DNA from: Ixodes scapularis
Taxonomy: Eukaryota > Arthropoda > Arachnida > Ixodida > Ixodidae
Reading direction: 5' to 3'
Length of the DNA: 64,000 nucleotides
Assembly: GCF_016920785.2 (NCBI RefSeq)
Contig: NW_024609846.1
Location: 87,818,570-87,882,569, forward strand
This document shows, in pieces, positions 54,415 through 64,000 of this stretch. The translations under genes and the position numbers were made by a program. The stretch's first letter is position 1. Every line of letters begins with the position of its first letter. The notes beneath the pieces are model-generated. The model did not search any database. It saw only the letters and a program-made list of their open reading frames with translations, and was not told the origin of the DNA.

Positions 54415-57308
54415 CAGGGCCCGTTTGCTCGAAGCGCTAACCGCGGCTAAAGTTAGCCGCAGTACCTAGGAGCGGGAATTTTAGATCACGTGACTAACTC
54501 GGCAGGGATGCGGGGAAACATGGCGGTGCCCCAGTGAGTGAGCGCTGCTCGCTTTGGAACTAATATGTCGCTGTAGCTGCAATATCGAGCCCGTTAGTCA
54601 GCAACGAATAATGAAGGAGGCTTTCGCTTTGCCTTACCTCACTATCTTTTCCAATTGCTTTAACCATTCGGCTGCACCACCACGCTCGGAAAAATTTGGA
54701 GGCGCCACCTCCGAAATCGCGCGCACCCTCGTGTACGCAGTTCTTGTGTCTCGGGCGACGTACGGGGCTGTGTGCTTCCAACTGACAAAGACCCAAGTCG
54801 AAAAACTGGAGACCCTCTACCGAGCCGCCCTTCGGGTGATCACCGGCTTGCCTCGCCACACCCGAGTGGAAGAAATATATCGCTACGGAAGGCTTCCACC
54901 CCTACGGTTCATTATACAAGATTGCCACGAGGGAACCCAGGACCGCCGTCTCCTCACTCTTCAGGGGCAGCACCTCCTTCTCTCAGACGACCCCACCATG
55001 GCTGCCATTTAGACGAGGTTTCACCGCACGTGTCGCCGTGGATGGACTTCCCCGTCACGGACGGCAGACTACTCAGCCGGAAGACCAACGCCCAACGCTA
55101 TGGCCCGCAGCGCGCCACTATCGCCCGCGCACTCAACGAGCCCTCAACAGACCCCACGGAGATGCGGCTTTTTACGGACGCATCCTGGAATCCGCACACA
55201 CTCAGATCGCTGCCGTTGTGGCGAGAACCAAAGACGGCTATCATCGCCTACAAAATTACCACCTGAACGAGACACCCTCTACCACCGAAGTGGAGCTCCG
55301 GGCGCTTCAAGTCGGTGTAAATTGGATTCTCACAGACCACTGAATTGTGAACGAGCAAACCAAGACGGTCACGATCTGCACTGACAGTTCCACAGTTATC
55401 CACGCCCTAATCGGTCCTCCCAGAGTCGGAACCACGGAGTACGCCATAAAAAGCGGCTGCAACATAATAAAAGCACAAAAAGACGTCGCAGTAAAAATCC
55501 AGTGGGTGCCTGGGCACTCCGGTCAAGCGGACAACGAGGCCGCGCACGACCTGGCGAGCGAGGCTTGCACTTCTCGCCGCTCGCAGGGAGTGCCGATCTA
55601 CCGTCCATCGCTTGACCACAGCCCGGAGGAAGAACGACGACGACGGAGGCAAATTCGGAAAAACCGGCTGAAAGATCATGTACCACCCCTCGAGAATCCA
55701 TTGCCTAAAGGTCTACCTCGGGGGCCCCAAGTGCTTGTTGTTAAAGCGCGAACGGGCTTCGCTATCACATAAGACATGGTGGCAAGGTGGCGGTACAACC
55801 AACTGTGCAATCAAGAAGGCGATCCCCCACCACCTCCAATCACACGTTGCAGCAGCTGTTCCGCAGATCAAGCAACGACCATCAGACATCTCATCTGGGA
55901 GTGTGAGGGACTAAAAGACGTCAGAGAGAAGCACCGACCACCAGGTGTGACCTCCTACGAGGGGTGGGTTACTCCGGTACAGAACCAAAAAACGACCTTG
56001 CTCGCACTGTGGAGCTTCGCTTGTGAAGCCTCCATATTGCGCCGCACCTAACTCGTAACACCCCTTTAGCCCCTTCCCAAACAGGCCAAGTGCCACCCCT
56101 TTTTCGGAATAAATTTGTTACTACTACTTACCTCACTTAAACCGCAAAGCATGGGCAATGACATCGCCGCATTTTTTAGATAGTGTTTCGATTCTGGGCA
56201 TTCCTAAGCCTAAATGAACGCGATAATTGTCGGCATGGCAACGTCTTTGGAAAGCGGATTGTTGATAGCACACAAAAGCAGACCGCGTCCCGACAGACGT
56301 TTTTCGGAATTATCCAAGCATCGCGAGGAGGACGCTGGAAGTGTAATGGACCTTTTCCGAGAAGCGTTCTGCGCACGCGCGAGCGCCTGATGCCAAGCGG
56401 TGGAAATCGGCACGAAAAAATCGAGGAAATTCGGAATGAGGCTGTAAATCGACGAGTAGAACACGTAATTGCAGCATATATATAACTGTGTTACACAAAA
56501 AAAGAAAGTGGACGGAAAGAAAAACACGACGTTTGGGTGGACGCTACGGATTTCCCTCTTTAAAGTCGCGTTGGGCACGCGACACTGCTCAGAGAGCGAA
56601 GCAACTGGTAGCGTAGCTCTCATTATTGATTGGTAGCGCAGGTAGGTCACTCCCTCGATTTTTAGCTCGTGCAGCCACCGCCTGGTGCCGTCGGTATTTG
56701 GAAAAGGTCCATTCTACGGTTCACGCGCGCTGGCCCTCCTCTTATAAAAGATTTGAAGTAAAAAATCATAATAAGTCTTTAACGAACGCGCGTGCAAGGC
56801 AAAATTTGTTTTATACTTTTGCTTTAGAACGGTTACTACTCCAGACGCCAGAACGTGCGACGCGTGCAACTACAGTCGTAGCATGCACCTCGGTGCTTGG
56901 ATAATGTAGAAAAAAGGTCTGTTGGGACGCCGTCTGCTTTTGTGTGCTATCAACAATCCGCTTTCCAAAGACGTTGCTATGCCGACAATTATCGCGTTCA
57001 TTTAGGCTTAGGAGTGCCCAGAATCGAAACACTATCTAAAAAATGCAGCGATGTCATTGCCCATCCTTTGCGGTTTAAGTGAGGTAAGGCAAAGCGAAAG
57101 CTTCCTGCACCATTCGTTGCTGACTAACGCGCCCGATATTGCAACCACAACGACATATTAGTTCCAAAGCGAGCGGCGTTCACTCGCTGGGGCACCGCGC
57201 CATGTTTCCCCACATCTCTACCGAGTCAGTCACGTGATCTCAAAATCCCTCTGCTAGGTACTGCGGCTAACTTTAGCCGCGGTTAGTGCTTCGAGCAAAC
57301 GGGCCCTG
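54415..57308. mobile_element. Long-TIR element split by a LINE insertion
   Basis: The left arm starts CAGGGCCCGTTTGCTCGAAG (54415) and the right arm ends with its complement at 57308. Complementarity runs over about 230 bp to CTTACCTCACT. After the LINE (54644-56126) it resumes for about another 200 bp (56138-56330 against 56885-57075), covering TTTAGATAGTGTTTCGATTC and GCGGATTGTTGATAGCACAC. The total arm is therefore about 430 bp. The remaining loop has no recognised protein, and no target duplication is readable. Confidence 0.75.
54644..56126 (+). pseudogene. 5'-truncated I-like LINE: RT thumb, RNase H and zinc-finger tail
   Basis: Flanked by an 11-bp duplication CTTACCTCACT (54633-54643 and 56127-56137). 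The coding order is a post-RT segment (VSRATYGAVCFQLTKTQ, TGLPRHTRVEEIYRYG), an RNase H domain at about 55150-55570 (an active-site-like TDSSTV and the closing WVPGHSGQADNEAAHDLA), then a Cys/His-rich tail (CSSCSADQATTIRHLIWECEG). The 3' end is GGAATAAATTTGTTACTACTA with a short TACTAC tail instead of poly-A, as in I-clade LINEs. It lies in several frames with stops (for example at 55010 and 55340), so it is inactive. Confidence 0.85.
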
Positions 57309-57342
57309 GATGTGCAATCCGAAAAACAACTGAAAAGTATTA

Positions 57343-57507
57343 GGGGCTGTTTATACTCCAACGTTGAGCGCAGAGAACGCAGCCTAGCGCAGAACGCGCG
57401 CCTTTCGTCGGCCGACAACCACAAACTCGATTTCTGCGACCAATCAGTACCTGTGCGCGCTGCGCTACGCCACGCCCTTCGACGTTACGTTGGAGTATAA
57501 ACTTACC
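57343..57507. mobile_element. 165-bp Harbinger-type MITE with TTA duplication
   Basis: Termini pair as GTTTATACTCCAACGT (57349-57364) and ACGTTGGAGTATAAAC (57487-57502), extended by a few imperfect bases to GG ends. TTA flanks both sides (57340-57342 and 57508-57510). The interior is GC-rich with no coding sequence. Confidence 0.7.
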
Positions 57508-57672
57508 TTAACAGCAGAGCAACGTTTAGCGCTGAAAACGTTAATCGAAAACTAGAGCTGGCAATGCCGTTTGCCCAGAGATCACAATATGGTTCGTTGG
57601 TTGAACCTTTCAGAATCGAGTACAGACCGAATGTAAACTCGGAGGTTGGCAACGCGGGAAGGCACAGACCCC

Positions 57673-58145
57673 TTTTAGAGCGCAGCTCTTAAGCGCCTGT
57701 TTCCGGCTTGAGTGGCGTCGCCGTCGGCGTCGCGGTACATTATGGGACGCATGACGTCACTGATGACGTCATCAGTGACAATGCCGGTGCCGATGACGTC
57801 ATCAGTGACGTCACTGATGACGTCATCAATTACGATGATGATGACGTCAGAAGTGACGTCACTGATGACGCCATCAGTGACGATGATGATGACGTCATTC
57901 TCATCATTGATGACGTCATCAGTGACAATGAGGATGACGATGATGACGTCACCAGTGATAATGACGCCATCAGTGACGATGATGATGACGTCATCACGAT
58001 GACCTCATCCTTATCGCCACGTGACCTCACAGGGGTCGCGTGACGCCCGTGAGGTCACGTGACCCCTCATACTCTTCCATCCTCCTCCTCAAGAGCTGCG
58101 CTCTAATTCGGCGTTACAGGGAGTTGTAAACGGCTTTCATTTTTT
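57673..58145 (-). mobile_element. Composite hairpin-ended repeat, copy D (uninterrupted)
   Basis: Same orientation as copy C: TTTTAGAGCGCAGCTCTTAA, GCGCCTGTTTCCGGCTTGAG, a TGACGTCA array (about 57745-58005), and a brief CACGTGACC array (58016-58065). It closes with CCTCCTCAAGAGCTGCGCTC, TAATTCGGCGTTACAGGGAG and TTGTAAACGGC. At 473 bp it is the shortest complete copy and the best reference for the others. Confidence 0.75.
57745..58065. repeat. TGACGTCA/CACGTGAC array of copy D
   Basis: Repeated TGACGTCACTGATGACGTCA modules are spaced by GATGATGA-type runs and followed by two or three GTCACGTGAC-type sites. The unit composition is simpler than in copies A and B. Confidence 0.88.
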
Positions 58146-58409
58146 CAATCCTTCGAACTTTAGAAGCAGTTGGAACAAAACAAAGAAGGGACTCCCAGAT
58201 TCACGAGCTCTTCCTGAAGCACAACACTGCCGTTCCTTCAAACGATTCGGTAGAACGACTCTTGAGCGTCGCCTGAGATGTATTCTCAATGAAGCGGGGA
58301 AACCTAACTAATGAAAATTCGAGAGGCAGTGACTGCTTAAGTGGAACGACTAAAGAAAAGAAAACAATAAACCATGAAACAGAAGCAGTTGTGTATTTGA
58401 TCGTCAAAG

Positions 58410-58575
58410 TTACAAGAAAAGTAACCCACTACTTTTGAGGAAAAGTAACGCGTCCCTTTGGAGAATTGGTAACGAATAACGTATCTACTTACTTTTTGAG
58501 CGAGTAATGAGTAACGGGATTTAGTTTCTTTTTTTGGGTAACGTGTACATGTCTGGTCAGTAACTGTAGCAGTCT
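58410..58575. repeat. GTAACG-motif repeat segment
   Basis: Many AAGTAAC/GTAACG motifs (for example GGTAACGAATAACG, GAGTAATGAGTAACGGG) end in ACATGTCTGGTCAGTAAC. An inverted counterpart is CAGTAACAGACATGTAC at about 40566, the DNA into which copy C inserted. Unclassified family. Confidence 0.5.
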
Positions 58576-59446
58576 TGTTGTCGTTAAAAAAAAAAAAAAG
58601 ATAACATTTTCCCAGTACTATTTTAAACCAAAAGCAGAGCCCTGTTGAATTTTAGTAGAAAGCGGATCTTCAAAAGCTGATCGATAATAATGAAGATTAC
58701 GCTAAAATGGCGAATAAAAAAAAAAAAGGATTAAAACTGGGTTCTGAATTTGTATACCCCAATATGTTCTCTCATTTCAGTGTTTTATGCGTTTTGTCAT
58801 CGTTTGTTATGAGAAATGATAACGCGTATGCTCTGCACTGAAGAACACAAACACAAAAGGGGAAAAAAAATAAAAGCACTAAACCGGGGTAAGCTTTTTT
58901 TTATAATTTAGAACGCTTTTTTAACGAAACCAAAAAACTGGAGGGGCTCCAAACGAGTTCTCAGCTTGAAATATGACTTGAGTTAAAATCTTATGTTTCG
59001 CTGAGACGTATGCCCTCATTTGTCAGCATTCGGGGTGCTTTAATAAAAACAAAACCCTGACGTCCAACAATGAACGCACCAGTCGAGACAAATCGAGGAT
59101 GCTATAGGATAAATTTTTCAAAAGTGTAACGAAAAACAACCTTTTCTGTTTTTATTGGGATTGAGGGGAGGGCTTTCTCATCCATCTTTGCTTATGAGCT
59201 TTGGAATTACAATGTCTCATATCTTAACGTGATATATTATGTTTCAGGAATGTACTGTAGTAGCTACCCGTTTACTCAAAATAAATTCGGCAGACGCCAT
59301 TCTGTGGCAACAACTTGCTGGCCTGGTGCACGGCGGTTGTTGCGAAGGGAACCCTATCCTGCGCTTCGTGTAAATCCACTAAGCACTTAAGACTCTGCAG
59401 TACAATCTATGGGCTCTCCTGCGCCTGCAATGCATGCATACCTCGA
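58576..59446. other. AT-rich DNA, no supported gene
   Basis: Poly-A-rich runs and short frames only. Confidence 0.4.
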
Positions 59447-59450
59447 ACGT

Positions 59451-60085
59451 TGTGGGGACCCTCTCCCTGGCTCCTCCGCTCTCCGTGACCTTGCCGGTCC
59501 CTGTCGCCGTGCTGCCGGGCGCTCCTTCGTTCCCCGTGACCTTCCCGTTTCACGTCGCCGTCCAGTCGCGGAACGTCCGAGCTCTCCGGGAGGGATGGGG
59601 CAAGCGCCCCCTCACCCAGCGCTGACGTCGGAGGGTCGGTCGCAGCAAGGTTCCCGATTGGACGGTCGGCGGGACAAGGACTTGGGAAGGTCTTAAAAGG
59701 GGAACGAAGACAAAGGAAGGGGTCTTGGGCTTGGGGCTGCCGACTTCACAAGGGACCGGTCACGGAGGCGAGCTCGGACGGCGCTGGACGCTGGCGAAGG
59801 GAGTGCGGGCACTACGTCGAGTGGCGGACTCGACAAGCGGACGGGACAGCGACCCTGGACGACGACGTCCCCATGACGCGGTGGGGACGACCACCGCTGG
59901 GACTCGGAGAAGCTGCGGTGGCAGCGGACTCTCCCCCGGCCTCGCTGATGACCGTCCCCCGATCCCGAAACCCCCCCCAAGGCAATGAGTGAGTGAATAA
60001 ACCCTTTTGCCGAGAGCGAAGTATTGCAGTGTCATATTCATCCGGGAACAGGGTCTGTGGGAATCGGAGCTGGAAGATGCCCGCA
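59451..60085 (+). mobile_element. Solo LTR with ACGT target duplication
   Basis: 635 bp from TGTGGGGACCCTC to GAAGATGCCCGCA, TG...CA ended. ACGT flanks both sides (59447-59450 and 60086-60089). AATAAA occurs at 59996-60001, about 85 bp before the end, fixing a + orientation (U3-R-U5). GC-rich U3-like DNA explains the long frames inside. No internal gypsy sequence lies on either side, so this is a solo LTR left by LTR-LTR recombination. It is unrelated in sequence to the 196-bp LTRs at 6266 and 10501. Confidence 0.7.
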
Positions 60086-60732
60086 ACGTCAATGAGGCTA
60101 TGCGCGAGCACAGTGTTTAAAATTCCATAGCACTGCCTGCATGTTTTACTTCGTCCCAGCTTAAGTGCACTCGTAGCTGACGCTACGCGCTAATGGGGCC
60201 AATCATACAGCGTCTAGAGCGCAAGTAACTGAGCATTTTTTGTTTACGATTGGTTCAGCAATGACAGAACACGCACATGACCAACACGTACCATAATTGT
60301 GCGCTTTGACACTGTCTGGTTGGTTCCATCGCTTCGTAGCGTGGGCTGCGTCTGCACTTAAGGTGAAAGGAAACATACATGTACAACCCAGCACGCGAAA
60401 CCAAATCACGCCACATGAGCACGAAGAACCGGACTGTATAGGCAGCCGGCAATGGCCAGGCGGCGCCACGAGAGCACTGCATTCAGCGCCACAAGCGGAG
60501 GCGTCTCTGCTATTGGGGCGGCCAGTTTTCCCGTCGGGCCGTTGCGAGCGGCGGCGACCCCGATTTCAGCAGTCCCCGTGTGTACCTGCGTCCCTGGTTC
60601 TTTTGTGCGGTTTTTTAATCGGGAGCCTTGCTAGGTCCAAGTGCTGAGAGAATATTCTAGAGTCGTCGTTTGGACACGTTTGAGTTGTCTTCACTACTTG
60701 TGGCCGCCAGGCGCCCGATCGGTCTGTGCTTC

Positions 60733-61195
60733 GCTCGTTTCCCAGGAAGTGACACAATACAAGAAATGGGTTTATTGTACATCCCGATTGCCCGTCTTCG
60801 AAAGCCGGCACTCCGGACCCGCGGACCTTAGTTGTCGCCCGTCGTTCAGAGCTCACAGTCGGAGCCCGTGTCCAGGCCTGCGGATCGCCCTTCCCACGCC
60901 AGCGCTGCGTAGGCTAGCTGTTCTGGGCCATCACTGCCAAAGTCTCGCTGCGGAACCAGTCCGGGATCGTCATGGACTAGGCCAGTATGGTCAGGGTTCG
61001 CCGCTTCCGCCGGTCCTGATCCGAACTTCGCTGGTGGAATGCTCCCGGGAATCGCCATGGGCCAGACCAGCCAGAACGGCTCTATCGTTCCTGCCCGGCC
61101 CCAGCCTCGCGCAGCAGGCTCTTCCTCGCCGGCTGGCCCCCGCTCGCGCCTCGCTCGGCCGTCCTCTCCTCCCGACGCCCACACACACTAGAATA
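60733..61195 (-). mobile_element. Possible minus-strand LTR-like segment
   Basis: The minus strand starts TGTGTGTGGGCGTCGGG near 61190, is GC-rich, has CAATAAACCC near 60775, and closes TTGTATTGTGTCA near 60733. The ends and polyadenylation placement fit an LTR, but I found no convincing duplication. A GC-rich host promoter region is possible. Confidence 0.3.
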
Positions 61196-61746
61196 AAATT
61201 TGGGTAATTAGAACCAAACTCTGCATGCTACAGAACCGTACGCACAATGCAAAGCCTGGTGTAAAATGGCGACAGGCAACGAACTGTACGCTTACGCTTC
61301 GCATGAGATTTCTCTGAAGAAAAACTTTAGCATCCTGCTTTCTGCATGCCGTCACAATTGTTACCAGACTCAGCATTAAATTTGGTTGCTGAAACGAACA
61401 AAATTTTGTGCTTCGAAAATTCATTATTTGAAAACTCGCAGGTTTGGAAGGTTTTGGTTGCGACCACGCGTGCCGAACGGCATTAGGAGTGCCGGAACGG
61501 ACCGACAAGCCTTTCGCTTGAAGACCTGATCGCCCGATTCTCGACGCCACCGCGAAGCAACAATCGCCCCGATTGTTTCTATCGTATTTCCCTAATGTGG
61601 CTGTCAAAGCGACTCGTAATACAACTTGTATAAATATGTTATTTTGCCGAGTAGTCCGCAAAATGAGTTCGCCCGACCACTTTCCAAGCCTGCACATATA
61701 TTTTCGTTCACTTCCCTCCCAACAGTTTCTGTAAAGTTCACTTACT

Positions 61747-61905
61747 TGTTGCGTCGCATTGCAGTAATCCATTTTTGTCGCCGTGTCGCTTCCCAAGATC
61801 TCGAAGGGAAGCGGTGAAGTTCGACGCTTGAGTCACCTTCGCGACTGCGGCCGTCTTTCATGCAGCAGTAGCAATGTTTATTTTTTGGAAGAACTCCACG
61901 AGTAG
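61747..61905 (-). CDS. THAP-type zinc-finger exon (partial)
   Basis: The minus strand reads KHCYCCMKDGRSREGD, then ELHRFPSRSWEATRRQKWITAMRR. This matches the first half of a THAP domain (CxxC, about 15-20 residues, then HRFP...RRxxWIxAxRR). The exon ends in a consensus donor AACAA|GTAAGT near 61746-61741. The second half (C-x2-H with the C-terminal signature) was not found downstream within 550 bp, so the next exon is farther away or lost. No start codon is obvious; the frame is open to about 62014. THAP domains occur in host chromatin proteins and in P-type transposases, and both remain possible. Confidence 0.5.
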
Positions 61906-62124
61906 GCGAGATGTCACAGGAACCCGGTGAGGTTATAGGTACGTGAAGTTGGGACTTACTTTTACGAAAAACGGATCCAAAAAAACTCACGCCGACCCGA
62001 AATGCAACGTTCACACGTGGTTTCTGGATGCGCCCGCCCGCAGCCCCCGCGACCCGCGTAGTCCTGGCCTACCCAGTTTCTTTATTTTGCAGCCGCTAGA
62101 TGGCGCAACGTGTAGCGCCAAACT

Positions 62125-62385
62125 GCACTGCAGGTTGCCTATAACTGAGCGGCGTCTGGCAACTTCCGGTTCCTTAGGAAATTTTGTTTCACAATTGACA
62201 AACGACGACAGTCAGCTGCAAACCTCTGGAAATTTGAAACTTCCATTCTGTAGTTTTCAGAACTATGGTTAGACAGGTTTAAAGATCATCATCGTCGTTT
62301 GTCAACAGCTAAACTAAATTTCCTAACGAACCGTAAGTTGCCAAACGCAGCTCACCTATGGGAGAAATGCAAGTTGTCACCAGCA
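62125..62385. mobile_element. Fold-back element, arms about 80 bp
   Basis: The left arm (GAGCGGCGTCTGGCAACTTCC, TTAGGAAATTTTGTTTCAC, TTGACAAACGACGAC) pairs with the right arm at 62295-62370 (GTCGTTTGTCAACAGC, AAATTTCCTAACGAACC, TAAGTTGCCAAACGCAGCTC). Confidence 0.7.
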
Positions 62386-62509
62386 CTAGTCGGGGGTAGA
62401 GCAACTTGTCGCATGTCGTGAGGAATGCACGTTGCAAAAGAACTGTGGAAGCTCGCCATCAGCACGCGCTCAGCATTGCGCACACAGCTATGGCCGCCAT
62501 TGAATACCC

Positions 62510-62746
62510 CTATATTACCCGAGCATCAAGGAGAATGCAGGGATTAGTGTTCCACGCGCCGCACGTGCTGGCGTAGCAGTAGTAACTTTTCTAAAGCAAA
62601 CACCTAAAACAAATGGCATCTTGCACGCACCTTCGGCAATGCTTTACTTTGGTTATTTACTTCGAATCTTTTATACGGGGAAGGCGTGCGCGTCTGGCGC
62701 GTGGAACACCAATCCCTGCACTGTCCTTGATGCTTGGGTAATATAG
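62510..62746. mobile_element. Fold-back element, 51-bp arms
   Basis: The left arm runs CTATATTACCCGAGCATCAAG to TTCCACGCGCC (62510-62560). The right arm is its complement with few mismatches (62696-62746), with a 135-bp loop. Confidence 0.7.
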
Positions 62747-62937
62747 CAATAAGTAGTGGGCGACTTGTCTCTCAGCTGTAGATGAGCATTTTAGCCCGTG
62801 CGGTACAACAGCTAGCCTGGTGTTTTTAACATGCTCCACGCAGTAATGATACACGATCGCACGCCGGTACGACGCTCATCCAGATCGGAACGGTCTATGG
62901 GAATGGAGGGGTGGGGGGGGGGGGGGGGGGGGGGGGA

Positions 62938-63038
62938 TCGAACCCAGGATCCCTGGGTTCTGCAGAGCGAGCTTTCGTGCACCTGCTCCGAGCTGGTGTG
63001 CGCAGTGTGTGCTACCCCACTCAGCCTTGCGCTTGGAT
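62938..63038 (-). repeat. tRNA-derived SINE head
   Basis: The minus strand has box A TGAGTGGGGTAGC and a near-perfect box B GGGTTCGATCC about 70 nt apart. A long hairpin-capable insert between them (CAGCTCGGAGCAGG...) resembles the extra arm of Ser-type tRNAs. The B box abuts a poly-G/C tract (62911-62936). Ticks carry tRNA-derived SINEs (Ruka type); that assignment is from memory. Confidence 0.55.
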
Positions 63039-63086
63039 TTCGGACACCGGTTTATAAAGCATCCCAAGATGCGATAATTATTTGCA

Positions 63087-63185
63087 ACATAATAAAACCG
63101 GAAACACGGAAAACAGCAAGGACACACGGATCACCGTCTTGTCCCTTGCGTCCTTCTGTTTTCCGGGTCTCGGCGTTTATTATGT
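63087..63185. mobile_element. Fold-back element, arms about 45 bp
   Basis: ACATAATAAAACCGGAAACAC and GAAAACAGCAAGGACAC pair with GTCCCTTGCGTCC, TTCTGTTTTCCGGGTCTC and GGCGTTTATTATGT. The following flank ATATTCACCAGCTCGCCTGG matches the flank of the palindrome at 33033-33210. Confidence 0.65.
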
Positions 63186-63189
63186 GGCT

Positions 63190-64000
63190 TAATATTCACC
63201 AGCTCGCCTGGCCATATCCTGTCTTTTATAATTATTGGACCCAGTTGAAAAAAGCAGCCTCGCAAAGAGGTTTCAACTAAGTGTGATGTCGCTTCTCCGC
63301 ACTGCCTCCTATTATCCTATGAAGTTGAGTGTATAGAAATTTCATGAAAATATGGTTACAGAGCGTCCATTGGGTCGTGGCAATATAAATTCCATTGCGG
63401 TTTTATTATCTACACTCTATAGGCTTCTGTTGAAAAAAAGTCTATAGAAATTTCATTGAAATTGGTTGACACGACGTGACTGGATAGGAAGTGGAAAGAG
63501 TCGTTAAAATGTGAATACTGTTTCTATGTACCGCCTGATTTTTTTTTTATAAGGACATGAATATTGAAGAAGAGTGTTGTTCTAATATTTAAACACCATC
63601 TTTTACTACATCGAGCGACTTTTTATAGTCCTTTCAAGAAATTTGAAGGGATCGCTATTTGAAAAACGCATTCCGTGCATCGTGCATTAAAGATAAAAGT
63701 CCCTCGTATCGTATTTTTTTTTTTTTTGTGAGCGAAGCTTTATTTGGCTTATTATTATAGCAGAGTCTAACTTTTTTCCGCCTCCTTGTGTTTTGTTTGA
63801 GACACGTTTTAAGTCGTTCCACATAATAATCGATACCAAATTTCCCTCATAGCTTTTTCTCTTTTTTTTTCTTATACACACCATCTTCTGTGTGTGTAGC
63901 GCCGACGGCATGGAAAGACAAGCGGTGCACTGGCCATCTCATTACTACCGCAAAGGCTAGATAAACAAGACTAAGGAATAAATTACGAAGTTTTATGGGA
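63190..64000. other. AT-rich right edge, no supported gene
   Basis: Two related blocks (TATAGAAATTTCATGAAAAT at 63333 and TATAGAAATTTCATTGAAAT at 63443) indicate a small local duplication. Nothing else is recognised. Confidence 0.4.

Larger units (their letters stand above)
48721..54417. mobile_element. Decayed Harbinger-like element with about 400-bp inverted termini
   Basis: The left end (GGTCCCTAAACTTGTC, then GGGCCGAAGTTTGCGGAACG) mirrors the right end (minus strand GGGTCGCTAAACTCGTC, then CCCGAAGTTTGCAGAACG). Complementarity continues inside: left 49040-49140 (GTTTGTCGAAGTT, AAAGTGACGTTTCA, AAAATCTTCACTTCGG) matches right 54080-53985. The interior has a Myb/SANT-like ORF (+) and a broken Harbinger transposase N-terminus (-), plus later insertions (hAT element E and a 50.2-50.7 kb dispersed repeat). 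The exact ends are uncertain because the right end abuts the next element, and no duplication is readable. Confidence 0.6.

Noticed and set aside
59409..59988. Pro/Arg-rich ORFs on both strands
   Set aside because: They lie inside a TG...CA segment with ACGT duplications and AATAAA, so they are treated as GC-rich LTR sequence.

Overview
This is a eukaryotic, repeat-dominated window. It has no operons, no bacterial-type genes, no rRNA genes and no convincing complete host gene. Recognisable coding sequence is almost all from transposable elements: LINE reverse transcriptases, a Ty3/gypsy LTR retrotransposon, PIF/Harbinger, hAT and Tc1/mariner DNA transposons, tRNA-derived SINE-like pieces and many fold-back elements. 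Spliced transposon genes, arthropod-type gypsy proteins and abundant palindromic MITEs suggest a large arthropod genome. From memory, the hairpin termini AGAGCGCAGCTCTT resemble a very abundant repeat of hard ticks (Ixodes). I could not check this, so the organism call is an inference. Layout: 1-5.2 kb is a decayed LINE, then a Tc1/mariner remnant split by one hAT that is split by a second hAT. 5.8-12.15 kb holds two tandem composite repeats (A and B) with hairpin ends and arrays of palindromic units (TGACGTCA, GTCACGTGAC); copy A is interrupted by a nearly intact, very young gypsy element (6266-10696). 12.2-33 kb is mostly AT-rich or low-information DNA carrying LINE tails, a third hAT, long fold-back elements, simple repeats and a possible LTR. 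33-40.6 kb has further fold-backs, a degraded hAT and a tRNA-like remnant. 40.6-48.5 kb is a third composite repeat (C) carrying a 7.1-kb PIF/Harbinger element that begins and ends at a clean TTA duplication. That element encodes a seven-exon transposase that I can splice by eye into a continuous frame of about 497 aa, and a convergent MADF/BESS-like accessory gene that looks damaged. 48.7-54.4 kb is a second, decayed Harbinger-type element with TIRs of about 400 bp, a Myb/SANT-like ORF and a nested hAT. 54.4-57.3 kb is a long-TIR element interrupted by a 5'-truncated I-like LINE. 57.3-58.1 kb has a small TTA-flanked MITE and a fourth composite repeat (D). 59.4-64 kb holds a solo LTR with an ACGT duplication, a possible minus-strand LTR, a THAP-like zinc-finger exon (the best host-gene candidate), more fold-backs and a tRNA-derived SINE. 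The biology here is insertion history rather than a pathway. Nested insertions with readable target-site duplications give a relative chronology, and the most unusual theme is the composite repeats with their transcription-factor-like palindromic arrays.
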